A stretch of DNA of 64,000 nucleotides, taken from positions 1-64,000 of the forward strand of contig CAYSBW010000001.1 of assembly GCA_964429485.1 (NCBI GenBank), written 5' to 3'. A program made the position numbers and the translations under genes. Below the pieces are notes generated by a model, which was given only the letters and a program-made list of their open reading frames with translations, searched no databases and was not told the DNA's origin. This document shows, in pieces, positions 54,282 to 63,370 of the stretch. The stretch is from JAPLKB01 sp964429485. Lineage in GTDB: Bacteria; Desulfobacterota; Syntrophorhabdia; Syntrophorhabdales; Syntrophorhabdaceae. The first letter of the stretch is position 1; each line of letters begins with the position of its first letter.

Positions 54282-54716
54282 CTATTTTGTTAATATCAAA
54301 TAAAGTCCCAGAAAAACACATAACATTCCCATAACATAGCGGACTGTCAAGACTTCATGGAAAAAGACAATTCCCACAAAACTGGCAACAACAAGACCAC
54401 CAAGACGAACCAGAGGCGACGCAAGCGAGATGGGGGCTCCGGCATTAAATGTTGCATATAAACCGATAGTAACAGCAGCAAAGGATATGCCAACACCAAG
54501 GGCATAGAAAAAACCCGGCCAGTCAGAATTCATGGGTACGTTCTGCAGTTTCTGTGAGAGAACCCAGATAAGACCGGTGGCGAATGTACATCCACCATAG
54601 ACAAGTAAGCCGAGACTGCTTGATATGCGTCCGGCGGCAAGTTTAATAAAACAATCTGCTGATGCAAGACAAACTGCTGTAATAGAAGCATAAATAATCC
54701 ACAGATGCATTTTCAT
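54282..54716 (-). CDS. EamA/DMT-family small transporter
   Basis: A 144-residue membrane protein with four to five helices, one EamA unit instead of the usual two. The pattern of ASADCFIKLAAG, FAAVTIGLYATFNAGAPISLASPLVRLG and HEVLTVRYVMGMLCVFLGLYLIL is typical. It may act as a homodimer. The substrate is unknown. It is convergent with the aminotransferase gene. Confidence 0.82.
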   Translation of the reverse strand: MKMHLWIIYASITAVCLASADCFIKLAAGRISSSLGLLVYGGCTFATGLIWVLSQKLQNVPMNSDWPGFFYALGVGISFAAVTIGLYATFNAGAPISLASPLVRLGGLVVASFVGIVFFHEVLTVRYVMGMLCVFLGLYLILTK

Positions 54717-55404
54717 AATTCACCCCTCTTTTTTTCGGGATTTTACAACAAATTTCCTTATTTTGGCAACAACCTTTAACCTCTATTTATGATTCTATAT
54801 AGTTTCATGTATCAGACCATTTCGCGCAAGCACGCTCTTTTCTCTCCAGCAGCTGCAATTACAGGGGCTTAAGTCGCCCCCTCCACTGACAAAGTCTGTG
54901 AGCCCACCCCTTGTCCACTGTGTAAGCTGATGTATGCTCACTGTTTAGGTTTTGGAACTTTCACTTGAAAAGCATCTAAAAACCAGGCTTCCTCGTTTTA
55001 CAATGATTTGCCCATGGATAGCCCTGACACCTTAATATGATGACAAAGCATAACGTTTTAACCAGGACGATAATTCAAATAGTGAGTTTTTTGTTGGTTA
55101 ACATGCTGTAATGTTCCCATGGAGGAATCATTATTGTTAATTTTATGTTGCCCTGTCAAACTGGCATAACAGACAAATTTTTAACAAGTCTGTAAATTAT
55201 GATGTATAATTTATTGATGGTGTGTTCCTCCTTGCAGAATTTGAGTCTGGTGCCTGAACAGGCCGTGTTTTTATAAAGTTTTAAATGATGCTGCTGGTAT
55301 GGAATATTATGATGTCCATTAATATGAATTAGAGAACAAGTACTTACAGGATACTTCCTGTTCCTGTACACGAAAAAAATATATACTGAATTCTATAAAA
55401 AGAA
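54717..55404. other. 688-base non-coding region with a GC-richer patch
   Basis: No supported gene lies here. Bases 54841-54940 are 54% G+C by hand count, well above the AT-rich surroundings, and contain AGGGGCTTAAGTCGCCCCC, a small hairpin. No terminal repeats or transposase are visible. Smaller inverted repeats occur near 55070-55100 (TTAACCA/TGGTTAA) and at GCCTGAACAGGC. It may be a relic or an unannotated RNA. Confidence 0.45.
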
Positions 55405-56160
55405 ATGAACTATATTAATTTAGGAAAGTGGTCTGAAGAAAATATTAATCATTTGATAGGCGAAGCTGCAGGAATAAAAGCTCCCGGCGATAGGATCACA
55501 TTTATTTCTGAACAATTCCTGGGTGTTAAATATGGAGAATTTACATTAACGGGCAATTTTGAAAGACCTGAAAAATTTGTAGTTAACCTGGAATATGTTG
55601 ATTGCTTTACTTTTATAGATTATGTTGAGGCAATGAGGTTGTCTTCCTCATTTTTGGAATTCAAGGAGAATTTGAAAAAAGTACGTTACCAGGCAGGCAA
55701 AGTTGCTTATGGCTGGCGCAACCATTTTTTTACGGATTGGGTTTTTAATAACAGGGATTTTTTAGAAGATGTAACAAAAAAAGTTGGAGGATCTGCAACC
55801 GGGAAAATTCTGAAATTTCTTAACATAAAGGAAGATGGTACGTTATATCTTGAGGGAATCAATAAGCGGGAAAGTGAAATATCTTATATCCCGTCCGTTT
55901 CCATTGACAGTTCCGTTGTTTCAATGTTGAAAAATGGAGATTATGTTGGAATATACACTGAAAAAGCAGGTCTTGACGTTTCCCATGTGGGTATTCTTGT
56001 TAAGAAAAATAATAAAGTCTTTTTAAGACATGCCTCATCTCTTGAAACAAACAGAAAAGTTGTGGATCAGAATTTGCTTGAATACCTGTCAGCAAAACCG
56101 GGAATTCTCGTATTGAGGCCAAGGGACAATAATTTTCTGTGCAAACTAAATATTGCATGA
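55405..56160 (+). CDS. DUF1460 putative amidase (NlpC/P60-like)
   Basis: A 251-residue protein of the DUF1460 family (PF07313), related to NlpC/P60 cysteine peptidases that cut cell-wall peptides. The nucleophile is Cys67 in EYVDCFTFIDYVEA, and the histidine lies in VSHVGILVKK. No signal peptide is seen, unlike many members, so the true start may be missing or the protein may act inside. The ATG has no good ribosome-binding site. Confidence 0.82.
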   Translation: MNYINLGKWSEENINHLIGEAAGIKAPGDRITFISEQFLGVKYGEFTLTGNFERPEKFVVNLEYVDCFTFIDYVEAMRLSSSFLEFKENLKKVRYQAGKVAYGWRNHFFTDWVFNNRDFLEDVTKKVGGSATGKILKFLNIKEDGTLYLEGINKRESEISYIPSVSIDSSVVSMLKNGDYVGIYTEKAGLDVSHVGILVKKNNKVFLRHASSLETNRKVVDQNLLEYLSAKPGILVLRPRDNNFLCKLNIA

Positions 56161-56284
56161 GAATTTTAATGATGTTATAAAAAAAGAAAGACGGCAAGTA
56201 TTATGAATCCTTATCCTGGTTTGTTCAGGATTTATTTTGGATATAATTATATGTCATTTTTCTTCAACATTGCAGGACTCCTAT

Positions 56285-57106
56285 ATGGGAATATTAAGAC
56301 GTATTTGCAAACATAATCTGGCTTTAATCGGAATGGTTATACTGATTCCCATGTTTTTATGTGCAGTTTTTGCTCCACTTATTTCAATTCACAATCCTTT
56401 TGAGCTTGATTTAAAACAGGTCCTTGCAGGACCTTCCTTTTCGCACCCTTTTGGAACTGATACTCTTGGAAGGGATGTTTTTGCCAGGGTGGTATATGGA
56501 AGCAGAGTTTCTCTTGCTGTAGGTTTTGTTTCTGTGGGTATATCCGTTCTTATGGGTATTGCCATAGGCGCAATTTCAGGTTATTATGGTGGCATTTTAG
56601 ATGAGATAATAATGCGATTTGTTGATCTTATGATGTGTTTTCCTGTTTTTTTTCTTATACTTGCAGTTATTGCACTTCTTGAGCCGAGTATATGGAATAT
56701 TATGATTGTTATCGGGCTTACGGGATGGATGGGTATTGCCCGCCTTATCAGAGCGGAGATTTTAAGTATAAAACACAAAGAGTATGTTCTTGCTGCCAAG
56801 GCTCTGGGATTGTCGGAAATGAGAATTATTTTCAGACATGTTTTGCCCAATGCAATGTCACCTGTCTATGTAGTTGCTACTCTTGGTATAGGTGGGGCAA
56901 TTCTTATGGAGTCAGCCCTCAGTTTTCTCGGTATAGGAGTTCAACCTCCCACGCCAAGCTGGGGTAATATTCTTACGCAGGCGAAGGATAACATTGAAGT
57001 AGCCTGGTGGCTCAGTCTTTACCCGGGGCTTGCAATCTTTCTCACTGTAATGGGATATAATTTACTGGGAGAAGGTTTGAGAGATATCTTTGATCCGAGA
57101 AGATAA
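56285..57106 (+). CDS. peptide/nickel-type ABC transporter permease (DppC/OppC-like)
   Basis: A 273-residue permease with an N-terminal helix (HNLALIGMVILIPMFLCAVFAP), the HPFGTDTLGRDVFARVVYGSR motif and the EAA-loop pattern (EYVLAAKALGLSEMRIIFRHVLPN). That is the DppC/OppC type. I start at the ATG at 56285 after AGGA; the frame extends to 56237 without family similarity. No partner permease, ATPase or binding protein is adjacent, so it is an orphan here. An alpha/beta hydrolase gene starts one base after its stop. Confidence 0.9.
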   Translation: MGILRRICKHNLALIGMVILIPMFLCAVFAPLISIHNPFELDLKQVLAGPSFSHPFGTDTLGRDVFARVVYGSRVSLAVGFVSVGISVLMGIAIGAISGYYGGILDEIIMRFVDLMMCFPVFFLILAVIALLEPSIWNIMIVIGLTGWMGIARLIRAEILSIKHKEYVLAAKALGLSEMRIIFRHVLPNAMSPVYVVATLGIGGAILMESALSFLGIGVQPPTPSWGNILTQAKDNIEVAWWLSLYPGLAIFLTVMGYNLLGEGLRDIFDPRR

Positions 57107-57919
57107 ATGCCATTTGAAAAAATAAATAATTTACAGATATATTACGAAGTGCACGGAGAAGGTGAGGTTGTAATATTTTTGCACCACGGATTTGGTTGCA
57201 CCAGAATATGGGAAAATGTTTATCCTGAATTTGTGAAAAAGGGCTTCAAAGTGGTGATGTATGATCGCCGTGGTTATGGCAGGTCGGAACGTGGACATGA
57301 TTTTCAGGAGTTTTATGAAAGTGATCAATATCGACAGAAAAGTGTTGAAGAACTGAAGGTAATAAAGGATTTACTGAGTATTAAAGAGTGTCATCTGGTA
57401 GGACAGTGTGAAGGTGGTGTCATAGGCATAGATTATTCAATTAAATATCCGCAGGAGATAAAAACACTTACAGTTGCCAGTACTCAGTGTTACAGCGATG
57501 TGCCAATGACTGAACTTAATATAGAAAAGTTCGGGAAAAGATTTAAAGACTTAGAAATTGAAATTCAAGCTAAAATGATTAAATGGCATGGAGAATCAGC
57601 TGAGATCAATTATAATCAGTTCGCTAAATATGGTGGTGCCTATGGTGTTGATTATTTTGATCTTAGGCCGATTCTGTCAGATGTTGCCTGTCATGTACTG
57701 ATACTTTATCCTGATAGAAGTTCCATATTTAATGTTGAGCAGGCTGTTGTTTTTTATCGCCATCTTGGAAGGGGTGAACTTGCTGTTTTTCCGAAGTGCG
57801 GTCATAATACATATGAACAGAGACCTGAGGATTATGTAAGTACTGTTTTGAATTTTATTAAAAGAAATACACAAGGAGAGGATTCAAAAGTATATACGGT
57901 TATGACATGTCTGGCCTAA
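57107..57919 (+). CDS. alpha/beta hydrolase with cysteine nucleophile
   Basis: A 270-residue alpha/beta-hydrolase. The nucleophile elbow reads GQCEGG, with Cys101 in place of the usual Ser. Asp203 (YPDRSS) and His233 (KCGHNTYEQ) complete the triad. Oxyanion HHGFG is present. Cysteine nucleophiles occur in dienelactone hydrolases and some other members, so the protein is probably active, but the substrate is unknown. The start codon follows the permease stop directly, with AGAAG as a weak site, suggesting coupling. Confidence 0.85.
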   Translation: MPFEKINNLQIYYEVHGEGEVVIFLHHGFGCTRIWENVYPEFVKKGFKVVMYDRRGYGRSERGHDFQEFYESDQYRQKSVEELKVIKDLLSIKECHLVGQCEGGVIGIDYSIKYPQEIKTLTVASTQCYSDVPMTELNIEKFGKRFKDLEIEIQAKMIKWHGESAEINYNQFAKYGGAYGVDYFDLRPILSDVACHVLILYPDRSSIFNVEQAVVFYRHLGRGELAVFPKCGHNTYEQRPEDYVSTVLNFIKRNTQGEDSKVYTVMTCLA

Positions 57920-57926
57920 ATCTCTA

Positions 57927-57955
57927 TTGACTTTTCCCTTTATTCATCATACTAT
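57927..57955 (+). promoter_or_regulatory. putative promoter of the rplU-rpmA-obg run
   Basis: TTGACT and TACTAT are separated by 17 bases, and transcription would start about 33 bases before rplU. The hexamers are decent sigma-70 matches. Confidence 0.45.
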
Positions 57956-57994
57956 ATGTAACTTTTTTAAAATCAAAGTTTCAGGAGTTTACCA

Positions 57995-58324
57995 ATGTAT
58001 GCCATTATTGAAAATGGAGGCAAGCAGTACAGGATAATTGAGGGAGAGAAAGTAAAACTGGAAAAATTTGCCGGAGCTGAAGGGGACGATATCCAGATAA
58101 AAGAAGTGCTTGCTCTCAACGACGGAACAAAAACTATCATAGGCAGTCCTTACATAGACGGTGCATATATACAGGGCAAAGTTGTTTCCCATGGTAGATT
58201 GAAAAAAGTTATTGTCTTTAAGTATAAGCGCAGAAAAGACTATAAGAAGAAAAACGGGCATCGTCAGCACTACACGGAATTCCTTGTAGAAAAGATACAC
58301 GCGGAGGCATCTCATGGCGCATAA
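57995..58324 (+). CDS. rplU: 50S ribosomal protein L21
   Basis: A 109-residue large-subunit protein. The start MYAIIENGGKQYRI and the end RHYTEFLVEKI are typical. CAGGAG precedes the ATG. It heads the conserved rplU-rpmA-obg block and overlaps rpmA by eleven bases. Confidence 0.97.
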   Translation: MYAIIENGGKQYRIIEGEKVKLEKFAGAEGDDIQIKEVLALNDGTKTIIGSPYIDGAYIQGKVVSHGRLKKVIVFKYKRRKDYKKKNGHRQHYTEFLVEKIHAEASHGA

Positions 58325-58568
58325 AAAAGCAGGTGGAAGTTCAAGAAACGGTAGGGACAGCCAGGGCCAGAGAATGGGAGTTAAACTCTACGGCGGACAG
58401 AAAGCAAGAGCCGGAAATATAATAGTAAGACAGCATGGTACCAAGATACACCCTGGAAATAATGTTGGTATGGGGCGTGATTATACCTTATTTGCCCTTA
58501 AGGATGGTATTGTTACATTTGAATCTAGGGGCAATAGAAAAAGGGTATGTATATCCCTTGTTGAATGA
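58314..58568 (+). CDS. rpmA: 50S ribosomal protein L27
   Basis: An 84-residue protein that sits near the peptidyl-transferase centre. The N-terminal MAHKKAGGSSRNGRDSQGQR and RAGNIIVRQHGTKIHPG are diagnostic. It has no N-terminal cleavage extension as in Firmicutes. It overlaps rplU and obg. Confidence 0.97.
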   Translation: MAHKKAGGSSRNGRDSQGQRMGVKLYGGQKARAGNIIVRQHGTKIHPGNNVGMGRDYTLFALKDGIVTFESRGNRKRVCISLVE

Positions 58569-59545
58569 AATTTGTTGATGAAGCAGATATATTTATAAAA
58601 GCAGGCAACGGTGGTCATGGTTGTGCAAGCTTCAGGCGAGAGAGATTTATCCCCAGAGGAGGGCCTAACGGCGGAGATGGAGGAAAAGGTGGAGATGTAT
58701 TCTTAGTTGGTGATAAAACACTCGCAAGTCTTTTGGATTTCAAACATAAACGAATTTATCAAGCAGAAAAAGGAAAAAACGGTAGTGGAAAAGATAGGAA
58801 GGGCAGAGACGGAAAGGATTTACATATCCGCCTGCCTCTTGGTACTATTGTATATGACAAGTCAACATCATTGCCCCTCTTTGATGTGACAGAGCATGAT
58901 AAATCTTATCTTGCGGCAAGAAGCGGCAAGGGCGGCAGAGGAAATACACATTTTGTAACACCCACTCATAGAGCGCCACTGGAATTTGAATATGGAACAG
59001 ATGGAGAAGAAAAAAATTTAAAGCTTGTCTTAAAACTTATTGCCGATGTTGGAATAGTCGGTCTCCCAAACGCTGGAAAATCAACTCTCATATCCTGTCT
59101 TACAAATGCAAGACCATTAATAGGGGACTATCCTTTTACTACATTAAGTCCTGCTCTGGGTGTATTCCGTGAGGATGAAGACACTTTTGTCATTGCAGAT
59201 ATACCTGGCTTGATAAAAGATGCCTCTAAAGGGAAAGGATTGGGGTTGACTTTTTTGAGACATATAGAAAGAACGAATAGAATCCTCCTGGTACTCGATG
59301 TGTCTTCCGAATCAGCAGACAAAGATTACATGATCCTTCTCGATGAACTTGCTTCCTATAATAAAGATATGTTGAGAAAAAAAAGAATTCTGGTTCTTAA
59401 TAAAATTGATCTTTCCTTTGATGCAGCTATAAAGAAATGGACTGATTACTTTAAGGAAAAAGGAGAAACAATAATAAGTGTAAGTGCATTAAAGAGACAG
59501 GGAATTGATGTACTACGAGGTTTATTGAAAAGAGCAGTAGATTAG
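58565..59545 (+). CDS. obg: GTPase Obg/CgtA
   Basis: A 326-residue ribosome-assembly GTPase. The Gly-rich Obg domain (residues 1-155, GGPNGGDGGKGGDV) is followed by a G domain with GLPNAGKSTLIS, DIPGL and NKID. The C-terminal OCT domain is absent, a normal variant. The start overlaps rpmA by four bases. Confidence 0.96.
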   Translation: MKFVDEADIFIKAGNGGHGCASFRRERFIPRGGPNGGDGGKGGDVFLVGDKTLASLLDFKHKRIYQAEKGKNGSGKDRKGRDGKDLHIRLPLGTIVYDKSTSLPLFDVTEHDKSYLAARSGKGGRGNTHFVTPTHRAPLEFEYGTDGEEKNLKLVLKLIADVGIVGLPNAGKSTLISCLTNARPLIGDYPFTTLSPALGVFREDEDTFVIADIPGLIKDASKGKGLGLTFLRHIERTNRILLVLDVSSESADKDYMILLDELASYNKDMLRKKRILVLNKIDLSFDAAIKKWTDYFKEKGETIISVSALKRQGIDVLRGLLKRAVD

Positions 59546-59592
59546 AAGGCATCGAATGCAGAATCTGATCTATGTGGAACGGGAAAGAAAGT

Positions 59593-60705
59593 ATGTATTG
59601 CATGAATAATTTAAAAAGAGTGGTTATAAAAATAGGGACATCTGTCCTGCTGGACAAATATAATAAGGTAAGTTCTGACAAGATAGGAAAATTGTCTAAA
59701 CAGATAAAAATTATAAAGGAAAAAGGTATCAAACCTGTAATTGTATCAAGTGGAGCTATTGCCTGTGGAATGGAGGCTCTCAACCTCAAGAAGAAACCAA
59801 AGGAGATCTCAAAAAGACAGGCTCTGGCATCAATTGGCCAGATTCTTCTTATGAAAATGTATATGGAGGAATTGGAAAAAGAGAAAATAAAGAGTGGTCA
59901 GATATTGTTAACCCATGAAGACATCAAAAGCAAAAACAGATGTTTAAACTTGATGAATACGTTAAATATGTTGCTTGATATGGATATTGTTCCCATAATA
60001 AATGAAAATGATGCCCTGTCCTTCACGGAAATCAAATTTGGTGACAATGACAATCTTTCTGCTCTTATTGCCCAGATTTCAAATGCAGATTTCCTACTGC
60101 TTCTTTCAGATGTTGATGGATTGTTTGATAAGGATCCTAATAAATATTCAGGTGCCTGTATAATAGATGTTGTGAAGAAAATAGACGATAAAATTGAAAA
60201 AATAGCAGGTGAAACAATAAGCGAGAAGAGCACAGGCGGTATGGTGAGTAAACTGGAAGCAGCTAAGAAAGCGGCCAGTTATGGTATTCCCACGAGAATA
60301 GTAAGAGGAGACCTGGAAAATATAATATTAAGGGTTATCAAAGGAGAAGAGTTGGGAACTCTTTTCATTCCTGATAAAAAGATGAAAAGGAATAAATGGT
60401 GGACTGCTTTTGCCTATAAGATTAAAGGTAAAATTCAAATAGATGAAGGCGCTGAATATGCAATAGTCCATAGTGGGAGAAGTCTTTTATCTTCAGGTGT
60501 GATCAAGGTGGACGGAGATTTTTCAAGAGGTGAATGTGTCGAAGTTAATAATTCTGATGGAAGAATTGTTGCGAAAGGTATAGCAAATTATTCATCGTCG
60601 GATATTAATAAGATTAGAGGTCTAAAAAGTATTGATATTGAAAAGAAGCTCGGCTATAAATATGCTGAAGAAATAGTACACAGAGATAATATGGTGTTGA
60701 TATGA
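59593..60705 (+). CDS. proB: glutamate 5-kinase
   Basis: The first enzyme of proline synthesis. The amino-acid-kinase domain has VIKIGTSVLLD and VSSGAIACGM, and the NENDALS motif; a C-terminal PUA domain follows (KGKIQIDEGAEYAIVHSGRSLL). I take the ATG at 59593; one at 59602 is the alternative. It precedes proA with a four-base overlap. Confidence 0.94.
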   Translation: MYCMNNLKRVVIKIGTSVLLDKYNKVSSDKIGKLSKQIKIIKEKGIKPVIVSSGAIACGMEALNLKKKPKEISKRQALASIGQILLMKMYMEELEKEKIKSGQILLTHEDIKSKNRCLNLMNTLNMLLDMDIVPIINENDALSFTEIKFGDNDNLSALIAQISNADFLLLLSDVDGLFDKDPNKYSGACIIDVVKKIDDKIEKIAGETISEKSTGGMVSKLEAAKKAASYGIPTRIVRGDLENIILRVIKGEELGTLFIPDKKMKRNKWWTAFAYKIKGKIQIDEGAEYAIVHSGRSLLSSGVIKVDGDFSRGECVEVNNSDGRIVAKGIANYSSSDINKIRGLKSIDIEKKLGYKYAEEIVHRDNMVLI

Positions 60706-61946
60706 AAACTGAAGAACTTGCAAAAAAAACAAAGGCAGCATCGGGGATATTATCCCACGCCTCAACAGAGAAGAAAAACAGCATTCTCATGATTCTGGAG
60801 AAGTTAATTGCCGAGAGGGAGGAATACCTTTTCATTGAAAACAGGAAGGACATTGAAAATGCAGAAAAGGAAGGTCTTCCGAAAAGCATGGTGGACAGAC
60901 TCAGAATAGACGATAAGATTATCCGTGAGATGCAGGCAAGCATCAGAGATGTCATAGCATTGCCTGACCCTGTAGGAGAGATTGTTAAATTATGGACAAG
61001 ACCGAATAATCTCCGTGTTGGCCGGATGAGAATGCCCATAGGTGTTATACTTGTGATTTACGAATCAAGGCCCAATGTAACAATAGAAGCATTCTCCCTA
61101 TGTCTGAAAAGTGGTAACTGTGTGATTTTGAAAGGAGGTTCCGAAGCTTATAATTCCAATCTTGCTCTTTACAGTCTGATCACTGAAGCCCTGGAAAAGT
61201 CGGATATATCTCCTGATGCAGCACAGCTTGTCAGTACAAGCGACAGGGAATATATATATGAACTGTTAAAAATGGACGAATACATTGATCTTATTATTCC
61301 AAGAGGTGGAGAGGCTCTTATCAGGAATGTTGTTGAAAAATCGAGAATACCTGTGCTGAAGCACTACAAAGGTGTTTGTCACATCTTTGTTGACGAATGG
61401 GCACAGCTTGAGCTTGCATACAAGGTCTGCATGAATGCTAAAGTTCAGAAACCTGCTACATGCAATGCCCTTGAGACTTTACTTGTTCACGAATCTATTG
61501 CAGAGAAATTTTTGCCTGAAATGATTGATATTTTCCAAAGGGGTGGTGTTGTTGTTAGAGGATGTGAAAGAACTGTAAAGATTGTCGATGAGATTGAAAA
61601 AGCTGATGAGCAGGATTGGTATGAGGAATACCTTGATTTAACACTTTCATTGAAAATAGTTAAAGATATGGATGAAGCTTTATCTCATATCAGAAAATAT
61701 GGTTCAAACCATACTGATGTTATTATTACAGCTAATTATGACAATGCATGGAGGTTTCTGAGAGAGGTGAACTCATCCTGTGTACTTATCAATGCTTCTA
61801 CAAGATTAAACGATGGCTTTCAGCTTGGTCTTGGAGCAGAAATGGGTATAAGTACAACAAAGCTCCATGCCTTTGGTCCGATGGGGCTTGAAGAATTAAC
61901 AGTCAACAAATTTATTGCTTTTGGTGACGGACAATTGAGGGAGTAA
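60702..61946 (+). CDS. proA: glutamate-5-semialdehyde dehydrogenase
   Basis: A 414-residue enzyme that reduces gamma-glutamyl phosphate in proline synthesis. The NVTIEAFSLCLKSGNCVILKGG stretch and the catalytic cysteine region KPATCNALETLLVH are present. It overlaps proB by four bases and nadD by one, so proB-proA-nadD are coupled. Confidence 0.96.
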   Translation: MKTEELAKKTKAASGILSHASTEKKNSILMILEKLIAEREEYLFIENRKDIENAEKEGLPKSMVDRLRIDDKIIREMQASIRDVIALPDPVGEIVKLWTRPNNLRVGRMRMPIGVILVIYESRPNVTIEAFSLCLKSGNCVILKGGSEAYNSNLALYSLITEALEKSDISPDAAQLVSTSDREYIYELLKMDEYIDLIIPRGGEALIRNVVEKSRIPVLKHYKGVCHIFVDEWAQLELAYKVCMNAKVQKPATCNALETLLVHESIAEKFLPEMIDIFQRGGVVVRGCERTVKIVDEIEKADEQDWYEEYLDLTLSLKIVKDMDEALSHIRKYGSNHTDVIITANYDNAWRFLREVNSSCVLINASTRLNDGFQLGLGAEMGISTTKLHAFGPMGLEELTVNKFIAFGDGQLRE

Positions 61947-62590
61947 TGAGAGTAGGTATTTTTGGCGGTACCTTTGATCCTGTGCATGTAGGACATTTAA
62001 GGACTGCAGAAGAAATAAGAGAGCAATACCTGATGGATAGAGTTTATTTTGTACCGGCTCATATACCTCCTCATAAAAGAAATCTTGAAATAACTGATTC
62101 GGTTCTACGTCTGATAATGTTAAGAAAGGCTATGCGCGGTAACAGTTTTCTTTATGTCTCTGATATAGAGATAAAAAATCAGGGAGTTTCCTATTCTATC
62201 AATACAATAAAAATGTTTAAGAAAAAATTCGAAGAGCTTTATTTTATTATGGGCATTGATGCTTTTATGGAAATAGATACCTGGTGTAGTTACCGTGATA
62301 TATTCAATCACACAAATTTTATTATTATGGAAAGGCCTGTTAATGCGGAAAAAAAGGCAGACATATCATTTCCATCTGATATGAGAGGAGAAATAAAAAA
62401 GATTGATGGCAATACATTCAAACATGTATCAGGAAACAGAATTTATATGCAGAAGGTTACTCAACTTGACATATCATCAACAAAAATAAGGGAAGCTGCA
62501 AGAAATGGAAGATCGATAAGATATCTTGTTCCTCAACAGGTGGAAAAATTTATCAATGAAAGAAAATTGTATAGAACAATAGTAAATTGA
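61946..62590 (+). CDS. nadD: nicotinate-nucleotide adenylyltransferase
   Basis: A 214-residue NAD biosynthesis enzyme. The GIFGGTFDPVHVGHLR nucleotidyl-transfer motif and the STKIREAARNG motif (ISSTKIR) are diagnostic. The ATG overlaps the proA stop by one base. rsfS follows after 52 bases. Confidence 0.96.
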   Translation: MRVGIFGGTFDPVHVGHLRTAEEIREQYLMDRVYFVPAHIPPHKRNLEITDSVLRLIMLRKAMRGNSFLYVSDIEIKNQGVSYSINTIKMFKKKFEELYFIMGIDAFMEIDTWCSYRDIFNHTNFIIMERPVNAEKKADISFPSDMRGEIKKIDGNTFKHVSGNRIYMQKVTQLDISSTKIREAARNGRSIRYLVPQQVEKFINERKLYRTIVN

Positions 62591-62642
62591 GGTTAATAAA
62601 GATATAAAAATATATTTTATATATATTTTTTAATGAGGTTAA

Positions 62643-63011
62643 ATGGAAGCAATAGATAAAGCTAAAGCTTGCAGCAGATATGCTGAAGAAAAAAAAGCGA
62701 ATGATATTTTGATGCTTGAACTTCAGGGATTGACTGATATCGCGGATTATTTTGTGCTTGCAAACGGTACCAGTGAGAGGCATGTTAAAACACTGTCCGA
62801 ACATATTGAAACAAGTATGAAAGGAGATGGCATAAAACCTTTTTCTGTTGAGGGTTATAATGACGGGAGGTGGGTGATAATAGATTACAGAGATGTTATA
62901 GTTCACTTGTTTCTTGAGCCTTTAAGGGAACTATACGACCTTGAAAGCCTTTGGATTGAGGCAAAAAATTATAGGCTGGAAAAAGAAAATAAAAGCAACT
63001 CAGAGGTGTAA
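62643..63011 (+). CDS. rsfS: ribosome silencing factor RsfS
   Basis: A 122-residue Iojap-family factor that blocks subunit joining under starvation. The DILMLELQGLTDIADYFVLANG and WVIIDYRDVIVHLF motifs are present. Its order after nadD is conserved. The DksA-like gene starts one base after its stop. Confidence 0.94.
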   Translation: MEAIDKAKACSRYAEEKKANDILMLELQGLTDIADYFVLANGTSERHVKTLSEHIETSMKGDGIKPFSVEGYNDGRWVIIDYRDVIVHLFLEPLRELYDLESLWIEAKNYRLEKENKSNSEV

Positions 63012-63012
63012 G

Positions 63013-63366
63013 ATGGAACAAGAACAGATCGAATATTTCAGGAAAAAACTTCTTAAAACAAGAGAAGGCATTCTAAATAAGGCAAAGAAGCTGAAGGAAG
63101 AGTCCTATACGCTTGGAACAGACGGTATCCAGGATATGGCTGATGCAGCAAGCAATTCCTATAATGCTGATATACTGATGAGTATAAGCGACAACGATCT
63201 CAAGCTGTTAAAAGATGTAGATCATACTCTTGACAAAATAAAGAATGGAACATATGGCATATGTGAAGAGTGTGAAGAAAAAATTAATGAAAAAAGGCTT
63301 GAGGCAAATCCTGTTGCAAGATATTGCATCTCATGCAAGAGATTGATGGAAGAAAAAGGGATGTAG
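63013..63366 (+). CDS. DksA/TraR-family zinc-finger protein
   Basis: A 117-residue transcription factor of the DksA/TraR family, which alters RNA polymerase with ppGpp in the DksA case. The coiled-coil N-terminus and the zinc finger CEECEEKINEKRLEANPVARYCISC are clear. The tip lacks a canonical DxxDxA motif (DMADAAS is nearest). I start at the ATG at 63013; a longer frame from 62941 lies inside rsfS. Confidence 0.9.
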   Translation: MEQEQIEYFRKKLLKTREGILNKAKKLKEESYTLGTDGIQDMADAASNSYNADILMSISDNDLKLLKDVDHTLDKIKNGTYGICEECEEKINEKRLEANPVARYCISCKRLMEEKGM

Positions 63367-63370
63367 TGTA

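Noticed and set aside
54717..55404. Transposon remnant or group II intron end in the GC-richer patch
   Set aside because: No terminal repeats, target duplication or transposase/reverse-transcriptase motif could be read in any frame.
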